DNA from: a candidate division TA06 bacterium SM23_40
GTDB lineage: Bacteria > LJUI01 > SM1-40
Direction of reading: 5' to 3'
Assembly: GCA_001303705.1 (NCBI GenBank)
Contig: LJUI01000145.1
Location: 1-6,217, forward strand
Length of the DNA: 6,217 nt
Position 1 is the first letter of the stretch, and every line of letters begins with the position of its first letter. Below the pieces are notes generated by a model. It saw only the letters and a program-made list of their open reading frames with translations, made no database searches and was not told the origin of the DNA. A program made the translations under genes and the position numbers. This document shows positions 1-5,815 of this stretch, one piece after another.

Positions 1-577
1 GCGTATCCGTCGGCGTGTGAGAGGGGGTATATGTACGCGTCACTGTCGGTGTACGGGTGGGCGTGGGCGTCTTCAGCGGCGTCGGCGTCGCCTTCATCTG
101 CCGACCTGGCTGGTTGGCGATCACCGTTGCCATCTGGATCGTGTCCGACATCGCCCCTGGATCCTGAAGCGGCCAGATCACCCGCACCACCACCTGCCGG
201 GCCGTCCCCGCCGCTCCGATATCACTCACATAGCGCTCCACCTGGAACCGATCGAGAAACGGAGAATCGAGGTAGAAGTAGCTCGAATCGGGAAGATACC
301 CGGTGTTGTCGCCCGTCTGCGTGAACCCCACGATGTTGTTCAGGCCGGGATACCCGCCCTGCTTCACGCTCTCGATCACCTCCTGGGCGAGCTTGGTGGC
401 GACCTGGCGATCCCGCGTCACGCTCGTCGTCCGCAACCCGGTGGAGAAGAAGACGACCGTCCCCAAAATGATAAATGCCAGGATCACGAGCGCGACGATC
501 ACCTCGATCAGCGTGAACCCGGCAGATCTGTAGCGGCCCCGATGCAGCGGGCTGTACCCCCCGTACGCCTCCTGCAT
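1..577 (-). CDS. PilV/GspI-like prepilin with Thr/Pro-rich tail (3' end beyond window)
   Basis: 192 codons are visible and the frame is still open at the left edge. The start is the ATG at 577-575, chosen because AGGAG (588-584) lies 6 bases upstream and because it gives a proper prepilin leader. Residues 1-20 (MQEAYGGYSPLHRGRYRSAG) are a basic leader ending in Gly20; GFTLIEV follows, so prepilin peptidase should cut after Gly20, leaving Phe+1 and the conserved Glu+5 (Glu25). Residues 21-45 are the hydrophobic N-terminal helix. The stretch around 59-72 (VATKLAQEVIESVK) matches the helix continuation of PilV/GspI-type minor pilins, and a small beta-rich head follows to about residue 160. From residue 163 the protein becomes a Thr/Pro tail (TPTPLKTPTPTRTPT and onward), unusual for a minor pilin and suggesting a linker to a domain outside the window. 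The protein should sit in the inner membrane and be assembled into a pilus or pseudopilus. The prepilin assignment is firm; PilV/GspI rather than another minor class is inference. Confidence 0.9.
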   Translation of the reverse strand, partial: MQEAYGGYSPLHRGRYRSAGFTLIEVIVALVILAFIILGTVVFFSTGLRTTSVTRDRQVATKLAQEVIESVKQGGYPGLNNIVGFTQTGDNTGYLPDSSYFYLDSPFLDRFQVERYVSDIGAAGTARQVVVRVIWPLQDPGAMSDTIQMATVIANQPGRQMKATPTPLKTPTPTRTPTVTRTYTPSHTPTDT

Positions 578-607
578 GATCGGCTCCTGTTGTCTTGACC
601 TCTACAG

Positions 608-664
608 CCCCACCACACTCCCACCTCGCACCCCACGTCATCACACCCCTCCAAATCCGACCCC
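608..664 (-). other. G-tract-rich 5' leader of the prepilin gene
   Basis: On the minus strand this leader carries five runs of 3-4 guanines (plus-strand C runs at 608-611, 620-622, 631-634, 646-649 and 661-664), spaced 11-15 bases start to start. It lies between the predicted promoter (683-711) and the ribosome binding site (584-588), so the runs would be in the 5' untranslated RNA. The pattern could allow a long-looped G-quadruplex, but loops of 8-11 bases make this uncertain. Confidence 0.35.
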
Positions 665-682
665 TGTCAACTACATGTATAT

Positions 683-711
683 AGATTACCAAAAAGTGCG
701 CGTCCCGTCAA
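683..711 (-). promoter_or_regulatory. Sigma70-like promoter of the prepilin gene
   Basis: On the minus strand TTGACG (711-706) is followed after exactly 17 bases by TAATCT (688-683), a good match to -35 and -10 boxes in a locally AT-rich patch. Transcription would begin near 676, giving a leader of about 100 bases before the ATG at 577. An 8-bp palindrome TACATGTA (672-679) overlaps the expected start point and could be an operator half-signal or chance. Confidence 0.6.
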
Positions 712-812
712 CAGCAAAATCGTAGTGCTTTTCTGGAAGACGCTGTGCACGAAGAGGTTGTATGTTCTACCGCGTCCTCTGGTCACAACGATAGGACACG
801 GCGCTCCCGCCA

Positions 813-843
813 GCCCGGGTGCTGGCAGCTTGCTGCCGCGGGC
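813..843. other. GC-rich hairpin
   Basis: GGCAGC (824-829) and GCTGCC (832-837) form a perfect 6-bp stem with a 2-base spacing, effectively a tight loop. An outer stem GCCCG (813-817) / CGGGC (839-843) encloses it with an asymmetric bulge on the left side. No U tract follows on either strand, so it is not a clear terminator. Role unknown. Confidence 0.4.
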
Positions 844-965
844 GTGCGTATCGGCACGCGCTCCGACTCCCACATTCCAGCGCGGCCCAAAGAGACCGCA
901 CCTCCCTGCCGACCTGTCTCGGGCGCCGCGCTGCCCTGCGGTTGATCGATCCAAGAAAAACCTTA

Positions 966-989
966 CCGAGATGATCGGACATATCTCGG
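966..989. other. 7-bp inverted repeat
   Basis: CCGAGAT (966-972) and ATCTCGG (983-989) are perfect complements around a 10-base centre (GATCGGACAT). The form suits either a modest RNA hairpin or a dyad protein-binding site. It lies about 250 bases upstream of the prepilin promoter, far for a classical operator. Confidence 0.3.
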
Positions 990-1058
990 CAGATCCCGGG
1001 AGCCGATACATCCCGATGCAGGAACAGGAAGAGCACCGGCTGGAGAAGACTGAAGGGA

Positions 1059-1094
1059 GGGAGCCGCCAGAGCAGAACGAAGAGGGCGGCTCCC
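1059..1094. other. Strong 10-bp stem-loop downstream of the terminator
   Basis: GGGAGCCGCC (1059-1068) and GGCGGCTCCC (1085-1094) are a perfect 10-bp inverted repeat with a 16-base loop. It lies about 25 bases beyond the main terminator in the direction of transcription. Downstream on the minus strand the sequence is TCCCTTC, a poor U tract, so this would be at best a backup terminator or an RNA-stabilising structure. Confidence 0.45.
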
Positions 1095-1119
1095 CATTTG
1101 AAGGTCGGAATAGCCAGGC

Positions 1120-1148
1120 AAAAGAGAGGTCACAAAGACCTCTCTTTT
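1120..1148 (-). terminator. Rho-independent terminator of the second large pilin-like gene
   Basis: AAAAGAGAGGTC (1120-1131) and GACCTCTCTTTT (1137-1148) form a perfect 12-bp stem with a 5-base loop. Read on the minus strand the stem ends in TTTT, as expected for an intrinsic terminator, although the matching A run on the other side means it could work in both directions. It lies about 110 bases after the stop at 1256. A hairpin with the same GAGAGGTC/GACCTCTC arms follows the paralogous gene at 3880-3906. Confidence 0.75.
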
Positions 1149-1156
1149 CTCGTTGT

Positions 1157-1195
1157 GCGCCGCCCGATCTGGAAGATAGGCGTACCGGGCGGCGC
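1157..1195 (-). other. GC-rich hairpin in the 3' untranslated region
   Basis: GCGCCGCCCG (1157-1166) and CGGGCGGCGC (1186-1195) are a perfect 10-bp inverted repeat with a 19-base loop, placed between the stop codon (1256) and the terminator (1120-1148). The equivalent place after the paralogous gene keeps only a weak partial pairing, so the strong stem is specific to this copy. It could protect the mRNA 3' end or aid termination. Confidence 0.5.
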
Positions 1196-1255
1196 GATGG
1201 AACGTTTCCGGAAGTCTGGCATTCGGCCAGAGCCGGTGCCTCCCCGTCCAGTGGA

Positions 1256-2986
1256 CTAGGTCACCGGCAGTACCCGCCAGCTTCCCGGATAGAGATAGAC
1301 GATCCGCGGCAGGGCCGGCAGCTTGACCCGCGTGAGATTCTCGTCGTAGTTGTACGATCGGCGGCCGTACGCCCGGGACAGCTCAGGCGTCTCATACGAG
1401 GCAATGCCTCCGACGAGGGTGAACTTCCGATCCCACGAGGAGATCCACTCAGGCAGGTGGACGTGCTGCCCGCGGAAGACACCGTTCTCACTGACGATCT
1501 GTGCACTCATCACCAGCGTGTCAGGAGCCGCCGGAATACCCAGGTACTCATACCTTTGATCCGCGATGACGATATCGTCCGTGGCGAAGAGCCCGAGCCC
1601 ACAGGGCCGTTCTTTCGTCTCCGGCGGCCTCACTGGTGGCTCCGTGTTGTAGTCCACATCCGAATACTTGATATCGCCGTTGATCAGGATTTTGCCCTGC
1701 CAATCGGAAACAACATCAGTGCCGCTGCAGATCGAGAGCCTGCCGTCGACCATGATGTCTCCCACGACAGCCACTCCATCATCGATGAAGAGTACGCCGC
1801 CCTCTTCCGCGGTACTGGGGGGACGGTAGTTCTGGGGAACAGCCTGGTAGGCGTAGCGCTCGCTCAGGGGAGTGTGCAAGGTGTCAAGCGCCGTGAGCGT
1901 GATCGTGCTCTCGGCCCCCTCGCGGCGCACCCACCACTTCTGCCATGTACCGGAACCGACTTCGCGTTCGATCACTCTGAGCGTATCCTCGGGGTTGGGA
2001 CCGGTCGACTGTATGAAGCTCTGTGCCCAGAGAGCGGACTCAGACAGCTCCCCAAACCAGAGACCATAGGCGTGATTTTCGCTCCAGCGGTCAAACCGCT
2101 GCACCCCACCGCCATAGTAGCCGCTGTCCGGATCGCCGCCGGTCGCCTGCATGAACGGTCCCTCGCTGCTCAGGTCGATATAAGGCATGGGCAGGACTGC
2201 AGTGCGCATGAACGAAGGAGTGGCGGTCGACACGATCCGGCCGTCGCTGGGCCCGGTATACGGATAGATCGAACCGCCGAAACTCGGAACGTCCACAGAG
2301 CTGGCCGTGGCATTGAGACGAATGGTATCATTCTCGCCGGGAACGGGACTGTAGTTATTGACCGAGAGGAGGGCATTGGAGTGGATCTTGCCGTGCCAGA
2401 CTCCTCCATTGACCAGGGTCAGATCGCCACCGGTGTACAGCACGTAGTCGCTGGGAGAGACGGTGACGACGAGTGCGAACAGACGCCTCGCATAGTCCGG
2501 ATCGGGAGAACCGTCGCGCATCCGGATGTTCCCGGTCCTGTCGAGCTTGTATCCCGTGCAGACGATGCCGATCCGCTTCATCCCGTCAGCATCATAACCC
2601 AGCGGTATACCCTGGAGCACCTCCTGCGGGGACAGATTCTGGTCCAGAGAATCTACACCAGTATGGATATCGAGGACGTATGCCGCTACGTTTTGTCCCG
2701 TCTGTGGATCACCGAGGACGACCGGATCGGTGGGGTTGGCATAACCATCCCACTCTACGTCCTGGATGAGATGCCGGATCACATCCTGGAGCCCGGCATC
2801 CGCAGCCTCAAGCGCAACGTCCCTGCCCGTGGCCTGAGCCGTGCGCTGCAATTCGTAGGGAATATAGGCGAGGAATGTCGCGCCCAACAGGGCGACGAGC
2901 ATGGTGAGCATGAGAGCGATGACGAGGATGAATCCCCCTTCGGCTCGCTCCGGCGCTCCTTGGGTACCTCTGCGATCGATCCTCAT
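1256..2986 (-). CDS. PilX/GspK-like (DUF4900-like) large minor pilin, second paralog
   Basis: 576 residues, ATG at 2986-2984, with a strong AAGGAGG (3001-2995) 8 bases upstream; TAG stop at 1258-1256. Residues 1-18 form a charged leader ending in Glu-Gly-Gly; cleavage after Gly18 would leave FILVIAL. Residues 19-41 are the hydrophobic helix. Glu+5 is absent (Ile), as in GspK. ELQRTAQATGRDVALEAADAG (45-65) resembles the PilX/GspK region after the helix. Around 181-245, YVLYTGG...NGGVWHGKIHSN...FGG resembles DUF4900-type proteins. Residues 395-440 are glycine- and beta-rich, with the look of a beta-solenoid or stacked-strand fold. The end (ELSRAYGRRSYNYDENLTRVKLPALP, then PGSW) is also DUF4900-like. 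The protein should anchor in the inner membrane with a large periplasmic or surface domain. It is about two thirds identical by eye to the gene at 4016-5752. Cysteines are 143, 420 and 462. A pilin-like membrane protein is firm; the exact family is inference. Confidence 0.88.
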   Translation of the reverse strand: MRIDRRGTQGAPERAEGGFILVIALMLTMLVALLGATFLAYIPYELQRTAQATGRDVALEAADAGLQDVIRHLIQDVEWDGYANPTDPVVLGDPQTGQNVAAYVLDIHTGVDSLDQNLSPQEVLQGIPLGYDADGMKRIGIVCTGYKLDRTGNIRMRDGSPDPDYARRLFALVVTVSPSDYVLYTGGDLTLVNGGVWHGKIHSNALLSVNNYSPVPGENDTIRLNATASSVDVPSFGGSIYPYTGPSDGRIVSTATPSFMRTAVLPMPYIDLSSEGPFMQATGGDPDSGYYGGGVQRFDRWSENHAYGLWFGELSESALWAQSFIQSTGPNPEDTLRVIEREVGSGTWQKWWVRREGAESTITLTALDTLHTPLSERYAYQAVPQNYRPPSTAEEGGVLFIDDGVAVVGDIMVDGRLSICSGTDVVSDWQGKILINGDIKYSDVDYNTEPPVRPPETKERPCGLGLFATDDIVIADQRYEYLGIPAAPDTLVMSAQIVSENGVFRGQHVHLPEWISSWDRKFTLVGGIASYETPELSRAYGRRSYNYDENLTRVKLPALPRIVYLYPGSWRVLPVT

Positions 2987-3058
2987 AGTCTCTGCCTCCT
3001 TGGTTCCACTTTCTATGCCAGTTCGTCATTTCGCTACCATCCCTACTCATAAGCAAGA

Positions 3059-3067
3059 AGCATACCA
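3059..3067 (-). promoter_or_regulatory. Possible extended -10 promoter of the second paralog
   Basis: On the minus strand TGGTATGCT (3067-3059) fits an extended -10 element (TG, one base, then TATGCT, 4 of 6 matches). No convincing -35 box lies at the right distance. The position, about 75 bases upstream of the ATG and downstream of the preceding gene's terminator and the repeat spacer, is where a promoter is needed. Confidence 0.3.
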
Positions 3068-3198
3068 ATCAGGGCCAACAAACAGCCCCGAAAATCCCCT
3101 CTGAACGGCCCTGGAACGCAGGTCTGCACGACCCACGCCGCGCGCTCTCGTGTCGGTGCGACACTATGTTACAGTCGGCCTCCATTTCGGTACACCGG

Positions 3199-3430
3199 AT
3201 CGCACTGCCACACCACACCGGGTTTGCTCGCCCGACTGCATCGGCACACCCCGCTGCGGTACTACCGCAGACTGCAGTAGCACACAGGACTGCAGTAGCA
3301 CACGGGACTGTAGTAGCATACCGACGTGGGTCGACACACCGGAGTGCACTGAGCCACCGGGCCTGACTGGCAATCTCAGTGCGGCGGCACACCAGACAGC
3401 ACTGGCACGCCAGACTGCAGGCACCTCCTG
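3199..3430. repeat. Degenerate tandem array 1, unit about 18 bp
   Basis: The best units are consecutive: ACTGCAGTAGCACACAGG (3271-3288), ACTGCAGTAGCACACGGG (3289-3306) and ACTGTAGTAGCATACCG (3307-3323). More decayed units run out on both sides, for example 3235-3253, 3324-3342, 3343-3361, 3396-3413 and 3414-3430. Unit length drifts between 16 and 19 bases, so no reading frame is kept; this argues against a coding repeat. There are no unique spacers between units, so it is not a CRISPR array. One unit (3254-3270) is a perfect palindrome: CTGCGGTA, one base, TACCGCAG. Confidence 0.75.
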
Positions 3431-3564
3431 CAACGAGGGAAGACCGCTCTCGCGGCCTCCATCCCGAGCCCCACGACGCGTATTTCCCCCCCTGCCGAAC
3501 GAGAGTCTGGAGAGTGACAAATAATGGAAGAGATCTCGGCGGATCTCACACAGCCCGCGCAGCC
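3431..3564. other. Inter-array stretch without recognised features
   Basis: About 130 bases separate the two repeat arrays. A short plus-strand frame begins with ATG at 3523 and runs about 48 codons into array 2, but its translation is repeat-derived and resembles no protein. No promoter or terminator is visible. Confidence 0.4.
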
Positions 3565-3820
3565 GGTGCGCCGGAGCGAGGTGATCCGCCGGAACAGCGG
3601 CCATGCGGCGACGCAAAGGTCGTGCGCCGGCGCGGGAGTCATACGCCCATGCAGGGGTCATGGATTGGGGTAGGATCGTACGCCGGAACAGGGTAAGCCG
3701 CCGAACCAGGGTCATGCGCCGCAGCAGGTCTGGGCGCCGGAGCAGGGTCCGACGCTCGTGCAGAAGTCGGACGCCGGAACAGGATCGTGGGCTGGAGCAG
3801 CGTCACGCGCCGGAGCAAGG
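3565..3820. repeat. Degenerate tandem array 2, unit about 18 bp
   Basis: Fourteen back-to-back units of 17-19 bases can be laid out from 3565 to 3820. The clearest are TCGTACGCCGGAACAGGG (3676-3693), 3694-3711, 3712-3729, 3730-3747, 3767-3784, 3785-3802 and 3803-3820; the unit at 3748-3766 has one extra base. The core CGCCGGARCAGG is well kept, while the first five bases of each unit vary. Variation is not three-periodic and single-base length changes break any frame, so the array is non-coding. It shares a CRCCGGA core with array 1 when the units are rotated to match, suggesting common origin. Confidence 0.8.
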
Positions 3821-3879
3821 ACCCGGCGGGCAGTCCAACCAGAGGTAGGCCGCTCGTTGCAGGCCCCGATCACAAAAGA

Positions 3880-3906
3880 AAAGAGAGGTCGTGAAGACCT
3901 CTCCTT
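3880..3906 (-). terminator. Rho-independent terminator of the first large pilin-like gene
   Basis: GAGAGGTC (3883-3890) and GACCTCTC (3896-3903) form a perfect 8-bp stem with a 5-base loop, extended by two A-T pairs after one mismatch. On the minus strand the hairpin is followed by TTTTCTTTTG, a proper U tract. It lies about 110 bases after the stop at 4016. Arm sequence and position match the terminator after the paralogous gene (1120-1148). Confidence 0.78.
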
Positions 3907-4015
3907 CTCGTTGCTCATCGCCAAATCACGAAGACGGCTTGGTGGCTGTGGGCCTTATGTACCTGCTTCGCGAACGCCGGGCGTCGGCCGGAACCGGTGC
4001 TCCTCCATCGACGGA

Positions 4016-5752
4016 CTACGACATCGGCAGAATCCGCCAGCTCCCCGGATAGAGATAGACGATCCGCGGCAGGGCCGGCAGTTTCACCCGATTCAGATTC
4101 AAGTCGTAGTTGTAGAATCGGCGCCCATATGCGCGCGACAGCTCGGGTGTTCTGTACGAACAGATCGCTCCCACGAGCGTGAATTTTCGATCCGCTGCGG
4201 GGCAATTGACCGGCAAATCGTTGTACAGAGCGCGGAAGACGCCCTGCTCGGTGATGATCTGAGCACTGACCGTCAGGGTGTCGTCGGCGCAGGGGATGCC
4301 GAATTGCTGGAACTGCTTGTCGGCGATAAATATCCTGTCCGTGGCGAAGAGCCCCAGCCCGCACGGCCTCTCCTTCGTCTCCGGCGGCGTTGTGGGCGGA
4401 TCTGTGCTGTAGTCGACGTCCGAATACTTGATGTCGCCATCGATCAGGATGGAACCCTTCCAGTGCGAGGGAGCGTCGGTCCCGGAGACGATGGAGACGC
4501 GGCCGTCGACCATGACGTTACCCACTACTGCGGTTCCGTCGTGGACGAAGAGCACGCATCCCTCTTCCGCCGGATTGTCGGGATGCCAGTTCACCGGCAC
4601 CTGCCTGTAGCCATATGACTCGTCGAGGGGATTGTACACGCTGTCGATCGCGGTGACGCTGATGAAGCTGTTCTGACCGTGACCTTCACGCTGCACCCAC
4701 CACTTCTTCCACACTCCCGACCCGACCTCCCGCTCGATGACCCTGATCGTGTCCTCGGGATTGGGGCCCGTCGATTGTATGAAGCTCTGTGCGAAGAAGT
4801 CAGTATCGGAGACCTCACCGAACCAGAGCCCGTGGTCGGAGTTGGTGCTCCAACGGTCGAATCGCTCCACGTGGCCGTTGTAGTACCCGCTGTCCGGATC
4901 GCCGTGTGTCGCCTGCATGAACGGACCATCCGGGCTCAGATCGAGATAGGGCATCGGCAGCACCGTCGTGTTGATGAACGGAGGGCTGGCAGTCGATACG
5001 ATCCGGGGATCGTTCGGCCCGGTGTACGGGTAGTGGCTCCCGCCGAAATCGGGCGGCGTGGGAGAGCTGACCGGAGCATTGAGATAGATCGTATCGTTGA
5101 GTCCGGGGACGGTACTGTAATTGTTGATGTTGATCTGCTCATTTGCGTGGATCTTGCCGTTCCACGTCCCTCCATTGACGATCGTGAGCCACCCACCGGT
5201 GAACAGCACGTAGTCGCTCGGAGAGAGGGTAACGACGAGGGCGAACACGCGCCTGGCGTAGTTGGGATCGGGAGAGCCGCCTTTCATCCGGATGTTGCCC
5301 TCCTGCGTCAGCTTATATCCGGTGCTGATGACCCCGATCCGCTTCATCCCGGTCAGGTCGTATCCGAGCTGTATGCCCTGCAGGGTCTCCGGCGGTGAGA
5401 CGTTCCTGTCGTACTGATCAACCCCGGTATGGACGTCCAGGGTGAATGCCGAGATGATCTTCCCGGATTCCGGATCGGTGAGCACGACCGGATCGTCCGG
5501 GTTCTCGTACCCATCCCATCGCGCATCCTGGATGAGATTCTGAATCACATCCTGGAACCCGGCATCAGCGGCCTCGATGGCTACGTCCCGCCCGGTGGCC
5601 TCGTCCGTACGCTGAAGCTCGAACGGAACGTAGGCGAGGAACGCCGCGCCGAGTAGGGCGATGAGCATGGTGAGCATGAGGGCCACGACGAGGATGAATC
5701 CTCCTTCGCCCTGGTCCCGGGCTCGCTGCTTGAGAGTGAAACGCGTCTTCAT
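4016..5752 (-). CDS. PilX/GspK-like (DUF4900-like) large minor pilin, first paralog
   Basis: 578 residues, ATG at 5752-5750, with AGGAGG (5766-5761) 8 bases upstream; TAG stop at 4018-4016. The basic leader MKTRFTLKQRARDQGEGG should be cut after Gly18, leaving FILVVAL; Glu+5 is replaced by Val, as in GspK. The transmembrane helix is 19-41, followed by the EAADAGFQD region (60-68). The section at 181-245 (YVLFTGGWLTIVNGG, then GKIHANEQ, PDFGGSHYPY) and the C-terminus (AYGRRFYNYDLNLNRVKLPALP...PGSW) are DUF4900-like. Residues 400-450 (VVGNVMVDGRVSIVSG, GSILIDGDIKYSD) suggest stacked beta strands. Compared with the copy at 1256-2986 there is one 2-residue length difference, near 360. It has five cysteines (399, 464, 488, 517, 531), only Cys464 being shared. 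It follows the PilW/GspJ-like gene by 63 bases, probably in one transcript, and would join a minor-pilin complex in the inner membrane. Pilin-like nature is firm; exact role is inference. Confidence 0.88.
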   Translation of the reverse strand: MKTRFTLKQRARDQGEGGFILVVALMLTMLIALLGAAFLAYVPFELQRTDEATGRDVAIEAADAGFQDVIQNLIQDARWDGYENPDDPVVLTDPESGKIISAFTLDVHTGVDQYDRNVSPPETLQGIQLGYDLTGMKRIGVISTGYKLTQEGNIRMKGGSPDPNYARRVFALVVTLSPSDYVLFTGGWLTIVNGGTWNGKIHANEQININNYSTVPGLNDTIYLNAPVSSPTPPDFGGSHYPYTGPNDPRIVSTASPPFINTTVLPMPYLDLSPDGPFMQATHGDPDSGYYNGHVERFDRWSTNSDHGLWFGEVSDTDFFAQSFIQSTGPNPEDTIRVIEREVGSGVWKKWWVQREGHGQNSFISVTAIDSVYNPLDESYGYRQVPVNWHPDNPAEEGCVLFVHDGTAVVGNVMVDGRVSIVSGTDAPSHWKGSILIDGDIKYSDVDYSTDPPTTPPETKERPCGLGLFATDRIFIADKQFQQFGIPCADDTLTVSAQIITEQGVFRALYNDLPVNCPAADRKFTLVGAICSYRTPELSRAYGRRFYNYDLNLNRVKLPALPRIVYLYPGSWRILPMS

Positions 5753-5769
5753 GATCTTTACCTCCTCAT

Positions 5770-5815
5770 ACAGGACCCGATACCCCGTGTGGGTGTGCGG
5801 GCCTGGAGGTCCTGT
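5770..5815 (-). other. Hairpin bridging a stop codon and the next ribosome binding site
   Basis: ACAGGACC (5770-5777) and GGTCCTGT (5808-5815) are a perfect 8-bp inverted repeat. Inside, CCCG (about 5785-5788) and CGGG (about 5798-5801) can pair as well. On the minus strand the left arm begins directly after the TGA of the PilW/GspJ-like gene, and the right arm ends three bases before AGGAGG of the next gene. It lacks a U tract, so a role in coupling, RNA processing or uneven expression of the two genes fits better than termination. Confidence 0.5.

Larger units (their letters stand above)
712..1119. other. Gene-free intergenic stretch with several inverted repeats
   Basis: About 400 bases separate the terminator of the second large pilin-like gene from the prepilin promoter. 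Open frames here on both strands show no protein-like composition, and none has a supporting ribosome binding site that I can see. What is visible is three inverted repeats, listed separately (813-843, 966-989, 1059-1094). I recognise no known RNA family or riboswitch consensus. Confidence 0.5.

Noticed and set aside
661-672. Perfect TTGACA on the minus strand at about 669 as another -35 box
   Set aside because: No acceptable -10 box lies 16-18 bases downstream (the sequence there is G-rich), whereas the pair at 683-711 has correct spacing.
222-692. Minus-strand open frame of 156 codons overlapping the prepilin gene and its promoter
   Set aside because: It is a shifted-frame shadow of the prepilin; its start would lie on the promoter -10 region, and its sequence lacks any protein-like pattern.
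725-3052. A 775-codon open frame on the plus strand, antisense to the second large pilin-like gene
   Set aside because: It is basic and low in hydrophobic structure, lacks a fitting ribosome binding site, and covers a terminator and intergenic hairpins. The opposite strand has a clear prepilin leader, ribosome binding site and paralog. Long antisense frames are common in GC-rich genes.
3523-3669. Short plus-strand frame with GGAGAG upstream of ATG
   Set aside because: About 48 codons, mostly made from the repeat array, with no resemblance to a known small protein; the purine-rich patch is likely chance.
3164-3715. Minus-strand open frame of 183 codons across both repeat arrays, with hexapeptide-like repeats such as VLLQS
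   Set aside because: The apparent peptide repeat comes from the 18-bp DNA period; unit lengths of 16-19 break the frame repeatedly, the pattern changes between frames, and no ribosome binding site is seen.
3199-3820. Possible CRISPR array
   Set aside because: Units are contiguous with no unique spacers, are too short and too variable, and no cas gene is nearby.
3758-5398. Plus-strand open frames (3758-4618 and 4679-5398) antisense to the first paralog, alike in sequence to the antisense frame over the second paralog
   Set aside because: Their similarity is simply inherited from the duplicated sense genes; the frame is interrupted here, and no start signal supports translation.
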